A stretch of DNA of 64,000 nt from Lumbricus terrestris (GCA_949752735.1 OX457036.1:83860991-83924990), one strand, 5' to 3'; positions 32,573 through 48,100 are shown, counted from the first letter of the stretch. The notes: generated from the sequence alone by a model not told the origin. Program-made: numbers and translations.

Positions 32573-35490
32573 GTATGCCGTTCATATAATTATGCTTTTG
32601 CTGTCACAATAGGCTTTTGTAAATATACACGGCCACGATGATTTTTGCATTACGAGAATATCAAGCTGCTTTTTACACTTGTTGGAATTATAATTTATTT
32701 CCAAAATAGATAATTATGTCAACTGCAGAGTATATCCTCATGAGAAGTCTACGTTACAATGCCGACATGTTTCTTTAAACAAAATACTACCGAGACTAAA
32801 GAGCAGAGGACACGTAGGGTAACTGGAATCCCTGAAATGAGTGGTAATGATAATGTCAATGGAAAGTACCGGTATAGGCAGTGGGAAAAATACTTTGAAT
32901 TAGCACAAAGTGAAGCGAATCGAGGAAATAGACATCAATTAGCCTAGGAACCAAAATAAATGTATAGCCTAAGCTTAAGCCCTCTATACGGAGAAAATGT
33001 CTTCATTTCAAGGGTTGTAAACTTGTGATTAGATCTAATGTTTGATGCGATTCATTGCTGTCTCATGGATGCCTTCAGAGGAAATTGCTATAGGTCTATT
33101 AAAGCATTCCAGGATAAAGTTGACTAGAGCCTATATCTAACACAGATTGCGTCGTTTTCTGAACGGCTTGAAACACTTAATTGCAATGCAAGGTTTAAAT
33201 TACAGTTTCATTAAAAATGTTTTAATCTTATCGGTTAAGTAAGGATGAAAGATGTCTGTTAACAATTTGCATTCCGGGATCTCCTTTTTATTATGTCTCG
33301 TTGCCTTTGCGAAGGGGTGGGACAAGATCTGTGCTTCGAAAGTACCAGATGAGATAATTAGGCTATAGGGATTAACGGGGTTAAAGAAATTATATTGCTT
33401 GCTGAAATGTTTTGTTTTGTTTTCGAATATTTTGATTATAAACTTATATTGAATATGTTTTATTTAGAATGGATCCGTTTGTCAGTGTGGCGATGACTAC
33501 GGAGTACAAACGTTGGACAGAACATGCAATGTAATATGCTCTGGAAATCAGTCGGAATACTGCGGAGGAATAACCAATGAATTACTGACGACATACGTTC
33601 TTTATACGGGTTTAAGTAAAACAGTTATCCTACTTGAATTTGCTGAATTTGTCTTTTTTAGCAAATGCGGGCCTTGATCAGTTTTTTCTCGTCAAACTCC
33701 AGGGCTCAATTAACTGAACCACTTTCTCAGATGATGCACGTGCTGTAGTTATGTAGAATTCAACTAAGGCAAGATTGAATCCATGCCCATTATCACAAAA
33801 TTTAGTGCGTTTTCATAGAACGCTTGAACTTATTCTCTCCTTTTATGGACCTTTTATGAGAACCTTCCGGTCCTCATCGAAGCTCGTTGAGAGGATCGTC
33901 GCCTTCCCGCTGACAATACATCTTAAGAGTAACCTGTCTTCGGCTACCCAGCCTGACTTCCAAAAGGTTATTCTACTGAGACGTTGCTTCTCCGACTTCT
34001 TCGTGATGTCTACGAAACCGCCTACCGTTCTCAACTGAATCTCGTAGCCCGCTTTGATGTCAGTGCAGCGTTTTACACTGTGGACCATGACATTTTACTA
34101 GAACGGTTTCATATCTCATTCGGTCTCTCTTGTACTCTTCTCTTCCGGCTTAAATCCGTTCTTAGTGAGCGTCTCATTTGTGTGGACCACGGATCTTCGA
34201 AGTCTCAATGGGTTCCGTACTCAAACCGTCTACTCCAGAGCTCCTTCTTGTGCCCATTTTTCTTCATACATGGGGTCTTTGGTGTATGGGACTTCGGCCA
34301 ACCGCCTCAACTCTCTCAACGACTCTATTCTTTTAACTAGGCATCCATCAGCATTTGGCAAAATTAGATGTGACTACACTTGCTGTCGTCTTTCCTGATT
34401 TTTTGTCTTTTCCATCTTGGTACGGATCCTTGGTGTTACTTTAGACCAGAAGCTCACCTTTTTCTATGAATAATGGTCCCAGGCAAGACCTATAGTCTAT
34501 TCGAGTTATTAATATTATTTTAGGTTATACAACAATTGACCATAGTAGGCATAGCCTAATTATAAGCGATGCAGCAACTCCGCTTTGCAAATTAAGTATA
34601 TTGCAATATTACATTTGGTCACTGGTGAATGGAATATTTGATTGTTGTAAACGTTCGTAGTGTGTCCGATTGGCAATTACTCCGCACTATGTGATCGTGT
34701 GTGCCACTGCAAACGACAAATTCCATGTAATCGAGAGACAGGAAAATGTCCGAATGGATGTGACGGAAATTACACTGGACAGGCCCGCCGACAGAAATTC
34801 CGGGCCCCTGGGCTGAGCAATCATGGGCCACAAACTATCTTTAAATTTATTGAGCAAATTTACACAAAAACAAATAAAAATAACAATTAGTGTGGATATG
34901 AATGCACGCTAATACGTACATTTATGATTTTAATCAGTTCTTAATGTTAATAATTTAATTTTAAAATAATAAAACAATTATAGTATACAGCAAGCAACTT
35001 TTCTGGATTTAGCTGCAACAACAGGCCTATCCCTTGTAATATCCTGGTAGTTTTCTATCTTGTCTGCGAACCTAAAAAATGCACTTCGGAAATGCTCTTT
35101 CATCATTGCTTGGAAAATTGTCCGAATGTCTTGCAGGACCGTTTCTCATAGGCCTAAGCTTAATAGCAGCCTATAATTATCGCACATCGTCTCAATCGTT
35201 AGTGCATAGACCTAAACGCGGGCCCTGGCGGAAGAGTGCCAACATCAAAACACTGACTCTTTACAGTTTCCATAATTTCAACATTTTCATGATTCTTATT
35301 TATGATGTTTTCATTTGGAACTAAGATATTAACACCACAAACTTCATGTTTAATCCATTCAGTTAGATCTATATACGATCATCATGCAGGCACGTTTAAT
35401 TCACTATAATCAACCGATCTGGAGTATAGGCCTAATTACTGGCTCTGATTGCCTTCCTTTGGTAGACCTATTCTGAATTGAAATAGTGTG

Positions 35491-35524
<34 letters not shown>

Positions 35525-36087
35525 TGTATAAGCCAAGATATACCAATTTTTGCCTTTTCAAACTTATTAGCGTTATTCTTTTGTTTTTGTACTCCAGATT
35601 TGTGTTTATATTAATATTCCATCATTGCGAGAGAAATTTATCATTTAGATTTGTTCACTTGCGATTGAAATCTGACAACGCATAATTTAGCAAAAGAGCG
35701 TTCATAGACGGAAGAGAGCGGGTTCTTTGGCAAAACACTGATAACTAAGGTAATGCATGGACAGTTTGAAACTTAAACAGTTGTAGTAGTGTAACAGTAA
35801 TAGCCTATTATGCTCTATTTAAAACAACATAAATCACAAACGATAGGCTAAGTAATATAAGTGATTAAAGGTTGAGCTCATCGCCCGTAATCAACATATG
35901 AAACATATCATAATCACTGTAGCCCGGGCCCCTCCGGGCCCCTAAAAGTCGCCGGGCCCCTGGGCATTTGCCCCCCCTGTCCCCCCCTCTCGGCGGGCCT
36001 GACACTGGATCGACTTGCAACATAAGTAGATAACAGTGTTAATCTAACTTAGTTTATGCGGCTGATTGATTGATTATGGAATGCTAG

Positions 36088-36119
<32 letters not shown>

Positions 36120-39100
36120 CTTCTTCTTCTTCTTCTTTTGCTTCCGGCTGGAATTAATCCATCGCAGGGGAGGGGTCAGCCACTCGGATCCTTTTCCCCC
36201 ACAGCACTCTGTGTGCTGTATCTTCCCTTTTGAGGTTGAGAAGTTCGAGGCCCTGTTTCGCATCCATCCATCTCTTCTTCGGTCGTCCTGAGCTTCGTCG
36301 CGCCTCCACCTCCTCCTTCATCACTCTCTTGATGCTGTCTTCTTCCATCGCCCTCTCCACGTGACCATACCATCTTAGTCTGGCCTCCCGTACCTTGTTT
36401 GTAATACGTGTCACTCCCAACGTCTTCCGGATGTCTTAATTTCTGTTTCTGTCGCGCAGTGACACCCCCAGTATCCACCGCAGCATTTTTATTTCCGTCC
36501 TCTCCAACCGCTCCTCCTCTCTCCTCCTCAACGCCTATGCCTCTGCTCCATAAATCAGCACCGGCTGAGAATGGGATGCTAGAACAAAGATTGTAATTCT
36601 GGATCATTAAAATTACCATGCATGTTCAAGGATTTCTAACCTTCTTAAAATTTCGTTTTCGAACACCGTCTATTAATATATTTCACGAATATCTGCTTTC
36701 GGAATATCTAAAAATAAGAACCTAGTCTATAATTTTGTCAAAGTCAGGTTTTCGATTAAAACCAGATTTTTATGGCTTAGTTCTGGGTCTATATTGTTTA
36801 TCTGTCTAATTATTGTTTTACATGCATCTTCCGTTTATGCTGATTACATTCTTCTGCATGTGTTTTAAGCAGGTTGCTAAGTAAGTGCAGTGTCTATTAT
36901 TATTCTTGTCTATTTGCATGTATTTATGCATTGGTGATACTGACATTCTTCACTTTCATTTTCCTAATTAAGGTACACTTAATAACGAGTTCCCTATTTT
37001 GCACAATATGCAGTAGTCTCGTAAAAATTGCGTTGGATCGGTCTCGAGTCACAGAGCAGGCGTTTTTTATGTCAAAACTATGGTTCATACTGTAAGAGAA
37101 TAAGCAAATGATCGATATAGGCTACCTCCGAGGTTCTCACTCTGTCATATTATATGTAGCCCTTATAGACTATAATTATAATTATCATTAGTCGTGTGAA
37201 GACTTATGCTAGTCTAATCTTATAGTTTAGAGATATTATTGTAATTTATATGCTTGTTATTGGGGTCTGATCATATCTAGCAGTGCCGGGTGTTGGTCGG
37301 GTGTTGGTTCTTAGTATATTATTTGCCTAGCAGGATCATTCACGAACAGTATACTGTTCCTAAACTTAAGCTATGTAGATAAATAAATTTATTTGTTTAA
37401 AGCAACAACGTCTGCAAAGTACATCGGGTGTTTTTACGACATTCAGTCAGAACGCGCATTGCCAAATAGAGTGCATTCTGACGACTGGCAGAAGCTGACA
37501 ATCAATGTGTGCATTGGCTGGTGTAGTGATGTCTTTTCGACGTTCGCAGGAGCTCAGGTATTGCAGATAATTAATTTAAGACTTTATGATCTCAACCTAC
37601 CATGATGTAGAACAGTTGAAATTGAAAGGGATATACAATATTATAATACTCTAAGTATTGGAATATGCTTAAATTGCGCGAACCTATTGGCAGTAAAGAC
37701 CATGTTCGGGTCTTCTTAATTAGCACAAGTTTTTGCTTTTTAAATGTAAACCTCCCATCAGTCCAACAGATTCTTCATTGGTGGATTCGTATCATCTTTG
37801 AAATAAACGAGGATTGTTATCTGGCAGATCTTGCCTGTGAGTTCTCTTTTTTGCTTTTTTTACCTCTGTTCACTATCTTGGCATTAAGATACCTTTGCAA
37901 AACACATTCACATAGCCTACTCTGTCTAGACTGTTACTATCAGTTGCGCCAGCTCAATGCTGTCTCTCTTGTTCTATCTTTAATGCTACCACTACTTTTA
38001 TCCATTCCTTTGTTGTCATCCGCCTTGACTACTGCTGCGCTCACTACGCTGGTCTCCCGTCTGGGCGGTTGGGATGCTTGGAGCGGGTCCTGCGCACAAC
38101 CGCTCGCCTTATTAGTCGCATCTAAAAAATTTCATGTCCCCGATTATTTTCGGGATGTTCTACGCTGGCTCCCTAGCCCGCCACGAATTATATACCGGGT
38201 GTCTGCATTGGTGTCGCATGGTGTGCCTCTTAGATGCTGCTCTTGTGTATTGGCAAGAGCTCTGGCACTCTAGTCTGGATGTACAGGGGCGTCGTACTCG
38301 ACGTTCCTCTGTCCATGGTGAACTCCTCATTTTCCGAGCATTTCCCGAGCACGAACTCTTCTTAAAGAGCACCGTGCTTTCTCTGTTATTGGCCCCCCAC
38401 ATGGTATGGAATGGACTCCCATTGTTTATACACCTTATGCCTAGAGTTTGCTTAGTTGCATGTCATCGCAGCCTTATAACCGCCTTTTTTCAGCCGAGTT
38501 TGGGCCGGGAGAGCTTCTGCATTATTGGAGTTGTACCGAAACTAAGATTTGGAATCGAGCTTTGATACCTCAACAAATAGCCTACTATCCTAAAGATTGC
38601 ATCTGCTAACTCATAGACTGTTCCAAAACAACTTCAGAACACTGGAGAGATAGATGCCAGGGCCTGGAGGGCATCAGCAAACAATTTCGGCAGTTTGCTT
38701 CACGGTCATGGAAGTTATTCAGCAGGTCTCAGGAATTAAATATAGGCTAAAGAAGATAATAAAGTTCCAAAGAATTTTTATCAAGTCATGAGACAGGTCA
38801 AGTATGCAATAAGGCAGCTCTAGTGAGATCTATGGTGGTGCCGCCACTGCCAGGCGTTTGGTGGTGATTGCCTCGCTGGTCTCCCTTCGGATGATCCATT
38901 AACTTTTCACGCTAGTGAAGCAAAATATCATGGTTGAGCACAGCCTTTTAGTTCTGCTGCCTGTTTAGCCATTGCAGGTGACGGTATCACTAACCAAAAT
39001 GACCTTATAATCCTGCGTTGTTCAAAGTTTGACCTTGAAGCTTGAACTGTGGGCTAAGTAAACTGAACTTAAGGAGTGTTACTGTGTTAGACCTACTGAT

Positions 39101-42100
39101 TTTGATACGGACTGAAGATGGGAGAATTGGTTCCTTCTCTCGTTTGGGTGCATGCCGACATAAAGACTCCGTCGCATGCTCCTTCAAACAGCAGTGTCCT
39201 CACTTCTCACCACGGATAACGACATCAAGATTTTATGTAACAACTTGCTCCAATCCGGAGCTATCTTCGTATCTTTTCTTTCCACAATGGCATAGTCACA
39301 CACGTTTCCTTAAAGTAGGTCTAAGCTTAATACTGGTAAAGTCAGAAGTAAAAAAGCAAAATGAAAAGTTAGTAGGCCTATATATAAGCTTATAAAACAG
39401 TGTAAGCATGTTTATCAGTCACACAATTTTGCCTTAGAATCTACATGAGCGTTATAAGGCGCAATATCATTGATACCGCTTACTATTAGTCTATCTGACT
39501 GTTTTCCACAGGGCTCTCCGTCTTGAATCTGATTCAGCGTTTTATAAGAGCCCTTGTCGCCCCTCGATGCACACTAGATTCTGTCTAAAAAGTTCGGATT
39601 TCGGCTGTGAATGTCTCATGCGTTCTTTCGAGGTGTGGGTTGTTCGTAGACCTATGCTTATCTTGGATTACAGTTGGAAACTTTTGAATGCTTTCAGTAT
39701 GGCGCAGAATGCTACTGTGGAGAAAGTTACAATAAATTTGGCCAACTGAACGAGAGCGCATGCTCCTCAGAATGCGCAGCGAAAAAAACCGAGAAATGTG
39801 GAGCCCCAAATGTCAACAGCGTCTATTCTGGTCAGTCCAATTGTTTCTTTCGTATTTCGACATAATTGTGACTAATACGGACAATGCCAAGGCACTGTAA
39901 GTAACCAAACCGCTCAAATCGTGATTTTGATATAAAAGACAAAATTCTTATTTTTTAAAGTAGGGCTTACCATGTTAGGTATACAAGAAACCAGTGATCC
40001 ATTTTGCATAATTTTTTTCTGATGGATTTCAAACAGTAGGCCTACAGAGGTTAAAAAGTCATCATTGGAAAATAATTCGCTGATTCAAACAATGAAAGAA
40101 TGGATTACTTGGGCCTACTTTGATGTTGACTGTGCATGAGCTACAATAGGGGTGTCGTTAGTCATATCGCCATTGAATTCAATAGAAATCTATGAAATTT
40201 TATCCGTGTCGGTTCCCTCTTTATGATTTCTCTTACAGTGTTTCAGTATCTTCACATGAAAGTATTCTGGTGTAGGGCGGTTATTAGGCCTATAACTTTT
40301 CGCTCGCAGAAATGGGATTACTGTTCCGAACATATTGACACAATGACATTACGAAATGAAGACCAGTGCTATCAAGTTCATCTGTAGCAACAGAGCACTG
40401 GGAATCTGGGATCCACAGTCAATAACGTTTTGGACAGGAAATAATATTGGGCTACATGATTGTACTGCTGCACTTGAATTAAGAATAGGCCTACAATACT
40501 AACACAATACAACTGCAGTTTGATATTGCCCTTCTTACGAAGTTCCGGAGTGCACGCATGCCTACATGTAGATGACGCAGATGCACTTGTAATTATTGCA
40601 GACAATGCAGAGCAATGTAAAGACTTTGCTAACGGCTCCCATAGGCCTACGGAGAGAACCGAACCTGTACGTAGTCTCCGTGCTACCAACCGAGGACGCA
40701 TAGACGTTGATGGCATGAGCCTAGAGTCCATAATCTGTTTTTTTGTAGCAAAGGCGGATTGTAAAATGTGGCAATTGACTAGTTAATCCGGATTGATGGT
40801 ATCACAATTAGAAAAGATCTGCTATCGGACTAGTGCTGAGGTTTATCTATAGCAACATAACAATTGCCATATTAATGTCCACAGCTAGGGCAACAATAAT
40901 TTTCGATTCATTTGCTTTCATTGTTGCATTGTTAAGAAAGGCACAGAACTAAAGCAGCGCAGATATTAGATGGCAGCAATTGACTATCTCTTAACATCTA
41001 CCTTCTAATAATTGCAGAAAGACATGTTGAGTACTTACTTAAGTCTTACTGGCTTTCCATCCAAACACAACACTGCTCTTCCCAGCTGTGAAAGAAAAGT
41101 CTCTCACAGGTTATTGAGTTATTGAAGAGTGACTATAGTATAGGCCTATAAATTATATATTATGATTCCTCAGTTTGAAAGATATTAAAAATGTTATGAA
41201 TCAACGTCTTCTGTAGAATATTGATAGAGCCATGGGCGGAGACGGTCTAGAAGTTCGGGGAGACGAACGAGTGGCCGAAAGACGATCGTTGAGGCGCCAC
41301 ATTTTGGGCGGCCGCCCGAGTCGCCGACGAAATTTTCCATTTTCATCGGCCAAAATTTCTGACGACCTTTTAAAGTCATTTGGTATTCTAGTCTTCTATA
41401 TAGTCTTTACTTCTTGCGATATTACCAGAATTAACCAATTAACCACTGTAAATTTAGGATGCTATTTTAAAATTTATTTTCTTAAATATTGGAGGAGACA
41501 GTACCCACCACCATAAACATTGAGGGACCGTCCGACTCTGTCCCCCTAGGTCTCCGCCCGTGGATAGAGTCATGTTCAAGTGTCCATTTACATTAATAAC
41601 TTTATAGTATTCGAACCAAGAACTTAATTTCAGTATTCCTATGAGACAACTTATCCATTGATGGTTAGGATTGATAATTCCGCTTTAGACTAGGATTCAA
41701 TAGGGCCTGAATGCTTTCTGTTTACAGTCTGTCCAGCTGGAAATTTCGGAAATGGCTGCTCAAGAAAATGTAATTGTGTGGACGATGGCAGATGCGTTTA
41801 TCTGAATGGTTCATGTATCTTATCTTCGTGTAAACCTGGATGGACAGGCACCAGTTGCAATTTAAGAGGTTAGGTTGATCATATGTTTATTTACTCAAAA
41901 CTATAGTATATTTTTCGCTTACATCACCGTGGTTCAATAAAAAGCAAGCCAAATTGTTTTTCATATAGGCCTATCTCTAATGCCCGATGATTAATCATGC
42001 TAAACATTTTCCAATATTTAGAAAATTGAACCAACAATTTGATTTCAACATTTCATGTGATTTTCAGGTGATATGTACAGAAAGATAAGAATCTTTCAAC

Positions 42101-45100
42101 TTCATCTTCCGAAATTTAAGTTTTCAGCAAGTCTGTTATGGTGGTCGTTGAGGTTTCGACGCTTGGTCATTCCCATTGCAGACTGTTTTCATGTTTGAAG
42201 TACTTTGTTATAAAATTCAAAAGAAAATTGCTCCTAAACCTAAATTTCCGCAGATGAAATTGAAAGATTCATATCTATGTTCCATTACGGTTCAATTATC
42301 TAAATATTTGGAAAATTTTAGTATGATTAATCATCAGGCATTAGAGATATAGGAAAATATTTTGGCTTGCTTTTATTGAACCACGGTGTATAATGTACAG
42401 GGTGGTTCAGCATAAATGTCCCGACTTTGCACGCGTATAACTTCGTCAATTTTTAACATTTATTTATACTTAATGCATCAAATTAAAGGTATTTCACTCT
42501 AGTATTAGCTCTAAAAAAGTCGAACTGATGCTGATTTAGGTTTTAATTATTTGCTCTTAACAGCGCTAGCTACCAATTTTTGTCATTACTGACGCAATAT
42601 GACGCCGTTTTCCCGGGAAATTCTATTGTTTTTTGCTGAAACACGCGTAGACACGATCATTTTGGGGGTTTGTAGGGTATACCATGAATATCTTCTCATC
42701 GTAAAACCACGTCCTTTCAATTTTGCCAACAGCCGTGCACTGCCATGCGCTGCTTCAGACGCTTGCACGCTGCCAGCCGTTTCTTTGCGTAAGAGTTGGA
42801 GAGCTCGTTGAACTTCTCGTCGACGAATTGCTTTAACTTTAGGCCTATATAATCTTTTCCAATACGTTATGCAGTGCTTCTAAGAGTGCCTGTTTTGCGC
42901 TGAAATTCCCTGGGAGATTTGCATGTAGGGCCTGCCCTGGTCATTGTCTTGACTGCAAATTACTCTGACACACGAGCAATGTTAGCGGATGTGATCGCCG
43001 TGAGCACAGATTCTCATGGTTTACGAGCAAAAAGTTCTGTTTTATCAATTTTCCGTAGCAGATAATTCAAGGTATTGTTTATTCCACCCTTTATTAGAAA
43101 ATTCGTTAATCATTTCAAAAGAATCAAGTCCATTATCAGTTCGTAAAATTAAGATCGAAACGCGATCATCGTCTGTCAACGACGCCAGATTGCGTCACAA
43201 ATGACAGCAAAATATGGCAGCTAGCGCTGTTCCAGGCATAACATTAAAGCCTAAACTAGTATCAGTTTAATTTTTTCAGCGTAAATACTAGATAGAAATA
43301 CCTTTAATTTGATGTATTACGCATAAATAAATATTAAAAATTGGCGAAGTTATACGCGTGCAAAGTCGGGACATTTATGCTGGGCCACCCTGTATGTTCA
43401 ACCAACATATATATTATATGTATATTAAATTGGATGCATTGTTTTGTATAAAAGCATTCATGATGACTGAAATTTTCAGTCATCATTAAATTAATGCTTT
43501 TATCCAAGACAATGCATAGTTTTACAAATTGGTGTCTAAAAGTCTGAATTTTCACTATTTTGACGGATTTTCAAGTCTCATGAAAGAGCGTTTGCCGATT
43601 CTTTTATAGGCTTAAGGCATCCTTCAATCAAAAAATGTGGGACTATGCTAATTAATTAATATTAGTGAATGCATTTCCTGTAGATTGTGCAGTAGCTAAT
43701 GGTGACTGCTCTACATACGAGACTTGCTTAAGCGTTGACCTCAAGTTCACAAATATCAACGTGTGTCGATGCTCAGATGGATTCCAAAGAGACAGGCTGT
43801 GGCAAAACTGCGCAGGTGAGTTAGTCCGCCAAAAACGTAATGGCGATTTGAAATGAGAACTAGCCTAAATGCATATCGGACTATGTGTAAAAACGGGAAT
43901 ACCTGCCACGAATGAAGAGGAGGTGATATTTTTTATGTTCTTTTGAATGAAAATCGGAGCTGAACTGTCTAATAATCGGGATACTCCCATAGGCTTGCAT
44001 GTCCTTGTTAACTTTGCAAGGGTAACAGGACAATTATCCCCGGACAGTTAGCCCCGGAAAATTACCCCCGACAACTACCCCCGGTACCAATAACCTCCCC
44101 GGACAATTACCCCCCCGTGCCAATAATTCCCGGACAATTACCCCCATGACAATAACCCCAGCTAGCTGAGAGACAACTGAGTGTTACAGAAAATGTTGAT
44201 TAGTGCTAATGACTTTATTTAGGCTAAAACTAAGTCTATCATTTAGTGTTAAACTTCAAGAAAACATATTAAATATTAAATAAAGTCAAATCTACAGGGT
44301 GGGCCAAAAAAAGACCCCACCCCTAAGTTTTTTGCCAATATCTTAACCAAAAGTAAGAATTTCGAAATGAAATTTTACAGGCTTAAAGACAATTCATATT
44401 TACATATTCATTCATTTATTCGGACATTTATATAGCGCTTCTTCAAGAAAAACTACTCAGAGCCACTTTTAGTAAAACCACCCACCGTTTTTTGACGATT
44501 CAAAGACGTATTGCAGCAAAAAGTAACAAAAACACGAATTTATTAAGTCTCATCTCAAATAATTGTTATCAAATAGCCTTGATATTGCCAGATGGTCACT
44601 ATTATTACTATTTAAAAAGAAACTTGATGGCCAGATTTCATCAAAATATGTCAAACAGAACAAAAGTTATGCCACTTTTAGTGGGGCCACCCACCATTTT
44701 TTGACGATTCAAAAACGTCACGCAACAAAAAGTGACAAAAAAGAATTTTATTAAGTCACATCGCAAATAACCGTTGTGAAATGAACTTGTTGGTGCTTCA
44801 CAACTTGTGTTCAATGTGCCCACGACCAGTGCCAAAACTTCCTTTGAGTCTCTTTGCAAAGTTCTTGACGGCCCTATGATGCGCTCCAAAGGCAAATCTT
44901 CCCATGTTAGCTCCAATGCGCCCATAAATTCTTTTACCGCTCTTGGTTTTGGTTGCAGATTGTGATATTTCTTCAGCCTAGCTCTCCCCAATTGATTATC
45001 AATCCATCGGGTTCAAATCCGGAGAGTTGGGACCATTGGCTTTCACAATGAAACCAGAACAATCGAGCCGATCTTCTTTCATTCACGGCAAATCTCTTAA

Positions 45101-48100
45101 CTCTCAGCTCAACTCTTATATTTGCGCTCTCACTGTTTATCAGAGTAAACGTTGCTCAATGTATCTCTAGGATATTGCTCAAGAGGTGTCTGAATACACA
45201 TTTTGTCTGTCATTGACACCTTCGCCATTTTCAGTTTTTTTTAAAATTTGAATTTCATTGCTTTAATAGCAAAATTATGAATCTGACAGATTCCTTATTT
45301 ACCAACTTGATTGTCATCTTGCTAAGTGACTTCTCAGTGACGTGCAGCTACGCTGGTACCATGTTTCTTTTTAAATAGTAATAATAGTGACCATCTGGCA
45401 ATATCAAGGCTATTTGATAACAATTATTTGAGATGAGACTTAATAAATTCGTGTTTTTGTTACTTTTGCTGCAATACGTCTTTGAATCGTCAAAAAAACG
45501 GTGGGTGGTTTCACTAAAAGTGGCAACATTTTTTATTCCCTTTGAAATATTTTGATGAAATCTGGCTATCATGTGTAGATATGAATTGTTTGTAAGTTTC
45601 TAAAATTTCATTTCGATATTCTTACTTCTGGCCAAGATATTGACCAGAATAATTAAATAGGTTTTTTGTTACTTTTTGTTGCATCGCGTTTTTGAATCGT
45701 CAAAAACGGTGGGTGGCCTCACTAAAAGTGATATAACTTTTGCTATGTTTGAAATATATTGATGAAATCTGACCATCAAGTGTAAATATGAATTGCCTAA
45801 AAGCTGCAAAATTTCATTTTGAAATTCTTAGTTTTGGCCAAGATATTGGCAAAAAAACCTAGGGGGTCTTTTTTGGCCCATCCTTTACAATGTGTTCTAA
45901 GCTTACGTGTGAAACGCTCAAGAAAACTCAGTAGGCTACTGTAGGCCTATCACTAACATTTAAATATTTCCTTGAACCTTTAATACGTAGATGTTTCTTG
46001 AACCTTTAACACGTAGATGTTTTTAGATTGGACTTTAATTAAATTTTTAATATGTTTTCTTGAACGTTTAACGATAAATGAACTCAGTACACCTAACATT
46101 TAAATATTTTCTTGAACCTTTAACACGTTGAGGCTTTCTTGAACCTTGAACACGTAGATGTTTTTAGAATGGACTTTATTTAATATTTAATATGTTTTGT
46201 TGAACGTTTAACACTGAATGATAGACTTAGTTTTCGGATAAATAAAGTCATTAACACTAATTATCATTTTATGTAACACTCAGTTGTCTCTCAGCTATCT
46301 GGGGTCATTGTCATGGGGGGTAATTGTCCGGGGGTTATTGGCACGGGGGGTAATTGTCCGGGAGTTATTGGCACGGGGGAGTAGTTGTCCACTGTCCAGG
46401 GGTAATTGTCCGGGAGTTGTTGGTACCGGGGTAGTTGTCGTGGGGTGGGGGTAATTGTCCGGGGTAATGTTCCGGTGGGGGGAAGGTAATTGTTCTAGAG
46501 TCCTATGCAAGATAGAATATCTAAGGCAATAAATAATGGGTCTAATGAATTTCCTTTGGCATTTTTAGACTTAGCAAGAGCATTCGACACGGTCAATCAT
46601 AAAATCCTACTGCAAAAATTAGAAAATTATGGTATAGGCTATGTGGTATATACCTGCAACCGAAATTATTAATTGTCTAGCTGCAAGATGCAAAATATTA
46701 ACGACCATGTATCCATCGAGTTTGAATACCGACTAACTAGTTGTTTGCATTTGTTTTGAAACTTGCTTTATATTACCTAGTAGGCTAGTAAACAGTTAAC
46801 TTTAAACGAACTGTAAATAAAAACCCTATCTTCAAAGCGTGACCTGCTTTGCCATCACAATGTAGGCCTACCGGGTACTTACTTTATGTTGAATAGGTTA
46901 AAGCGGCGCCCTTTGAATTATCGACCTGCCGAAATTGCCCTTATTTAACGTTCGTTCTATTCGTATTCGTCCATTTGATTTCTCTTATTATCTTTGCCAT
47001 TTCGCGGTAATTTCGTCCTTTCAAACGCGCGCTTTAGTAACCATGCGTCTATTGATTTCGTCCTGTTGATTGTGCCCTTTTGATTGCACCCGCTTGATTT
47101 GCGTCCCTGTGATAGTAGACCTGTATCTGCCAGATGCAAAATATTAACGTTTAACCTACCATGTATCATCCATTAATTTTTCGATCCCAGGTAAGTCGCC
47201 GACATTGTCAGCGTCGCACAGTGCCACCTTAACGATCGAAATGTAGGCCTAGTCAAATTAAATAAGCAAAAAGAACATTGTAAATCAGTACCGTTGGCAA
47301 GTATGCCAAAGTTTAGTATAAAGTATGGTAGGGGTCTAAATGGTTCAAAGCTTCAACTTAAATCTTTTGAACTATATATAATATTGATTTAACTAAAGCT
47401 TCTAACTGAACTCTTGCATTTTCATTATAAAATCTATCTTAGATGATGCAGTGCATGGTTAGTTTGGTTTCAAGTAGGCCTAAAGTCTGCAATGGGCACT
47501 TTGGTGATTCAATTTAATGTTGCTAGAGTCGCATTCTTTATTTCTTACTAGCATTCATAGGCTCGTTTCAGTTAGAAAATTTCTTAATTGATAAACAGCC
47601 TTAGAGCGAATGAGCCATTGATTATGATGCATGGCATGAAAGCGATTACCGAGAAGTTAAACGAAAATTCTGTAGGCCTATTCATTATTATTATGTACCG
47701 GAACTGCTATAGTGAACTCTAATGAACAGTTGCGCTCTAAGAAAATATATAGCCTAGTAGCATGTCTAACAATACATATTAACATGATGACGTAATAATA
47801 GGTGCCCGCAGAAAATTTTTGCAGGATGGGTAGAACACAATGGCTGCGGTTTTATTTTGTTTAGCAAGATATCGAAAATTCAAAGCAGAATATTAAGAAT
47901 ACGAATATGTTTTCACAAAGTTTTCTAAATGTCAATTTCTCAATGTTACTCTTTGTATCGTTAGTAACATTTGCGATTAGTGCGATGAAATTTGTCAAAA
48001 ACCAAAAAATAGTAGTAAAATATGGGACAATTCAATTTTCCAGGGGGATCCCCTTACCATTATGTGTTACTTATTTGTGCTGCTAGGCTAGGCTATACTT

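Noticed and set aside
34660..34890. Short frame starting at the EGF exon of copy B as a separate small secreted protein gene
   Set aside because: It is the receptor exon reading into the hAT insertion; the start lies inside the exon and there is no independent promoter evidence.
38134..38565. 143-codon frame as a host gene
   Set aside because: The overlapping frames resemble LINE polymerase C-terminal motifs in broken order, so it is a retrotransposon fossil.
41232..41516. 94-codon frame beginning MGGDGLEVRGDERVAERRSL
   Set aside because: It lies wholly inside the hAT-type MITE 41231-41562, and the orthologous MITE in copy A does not keep the same frame.
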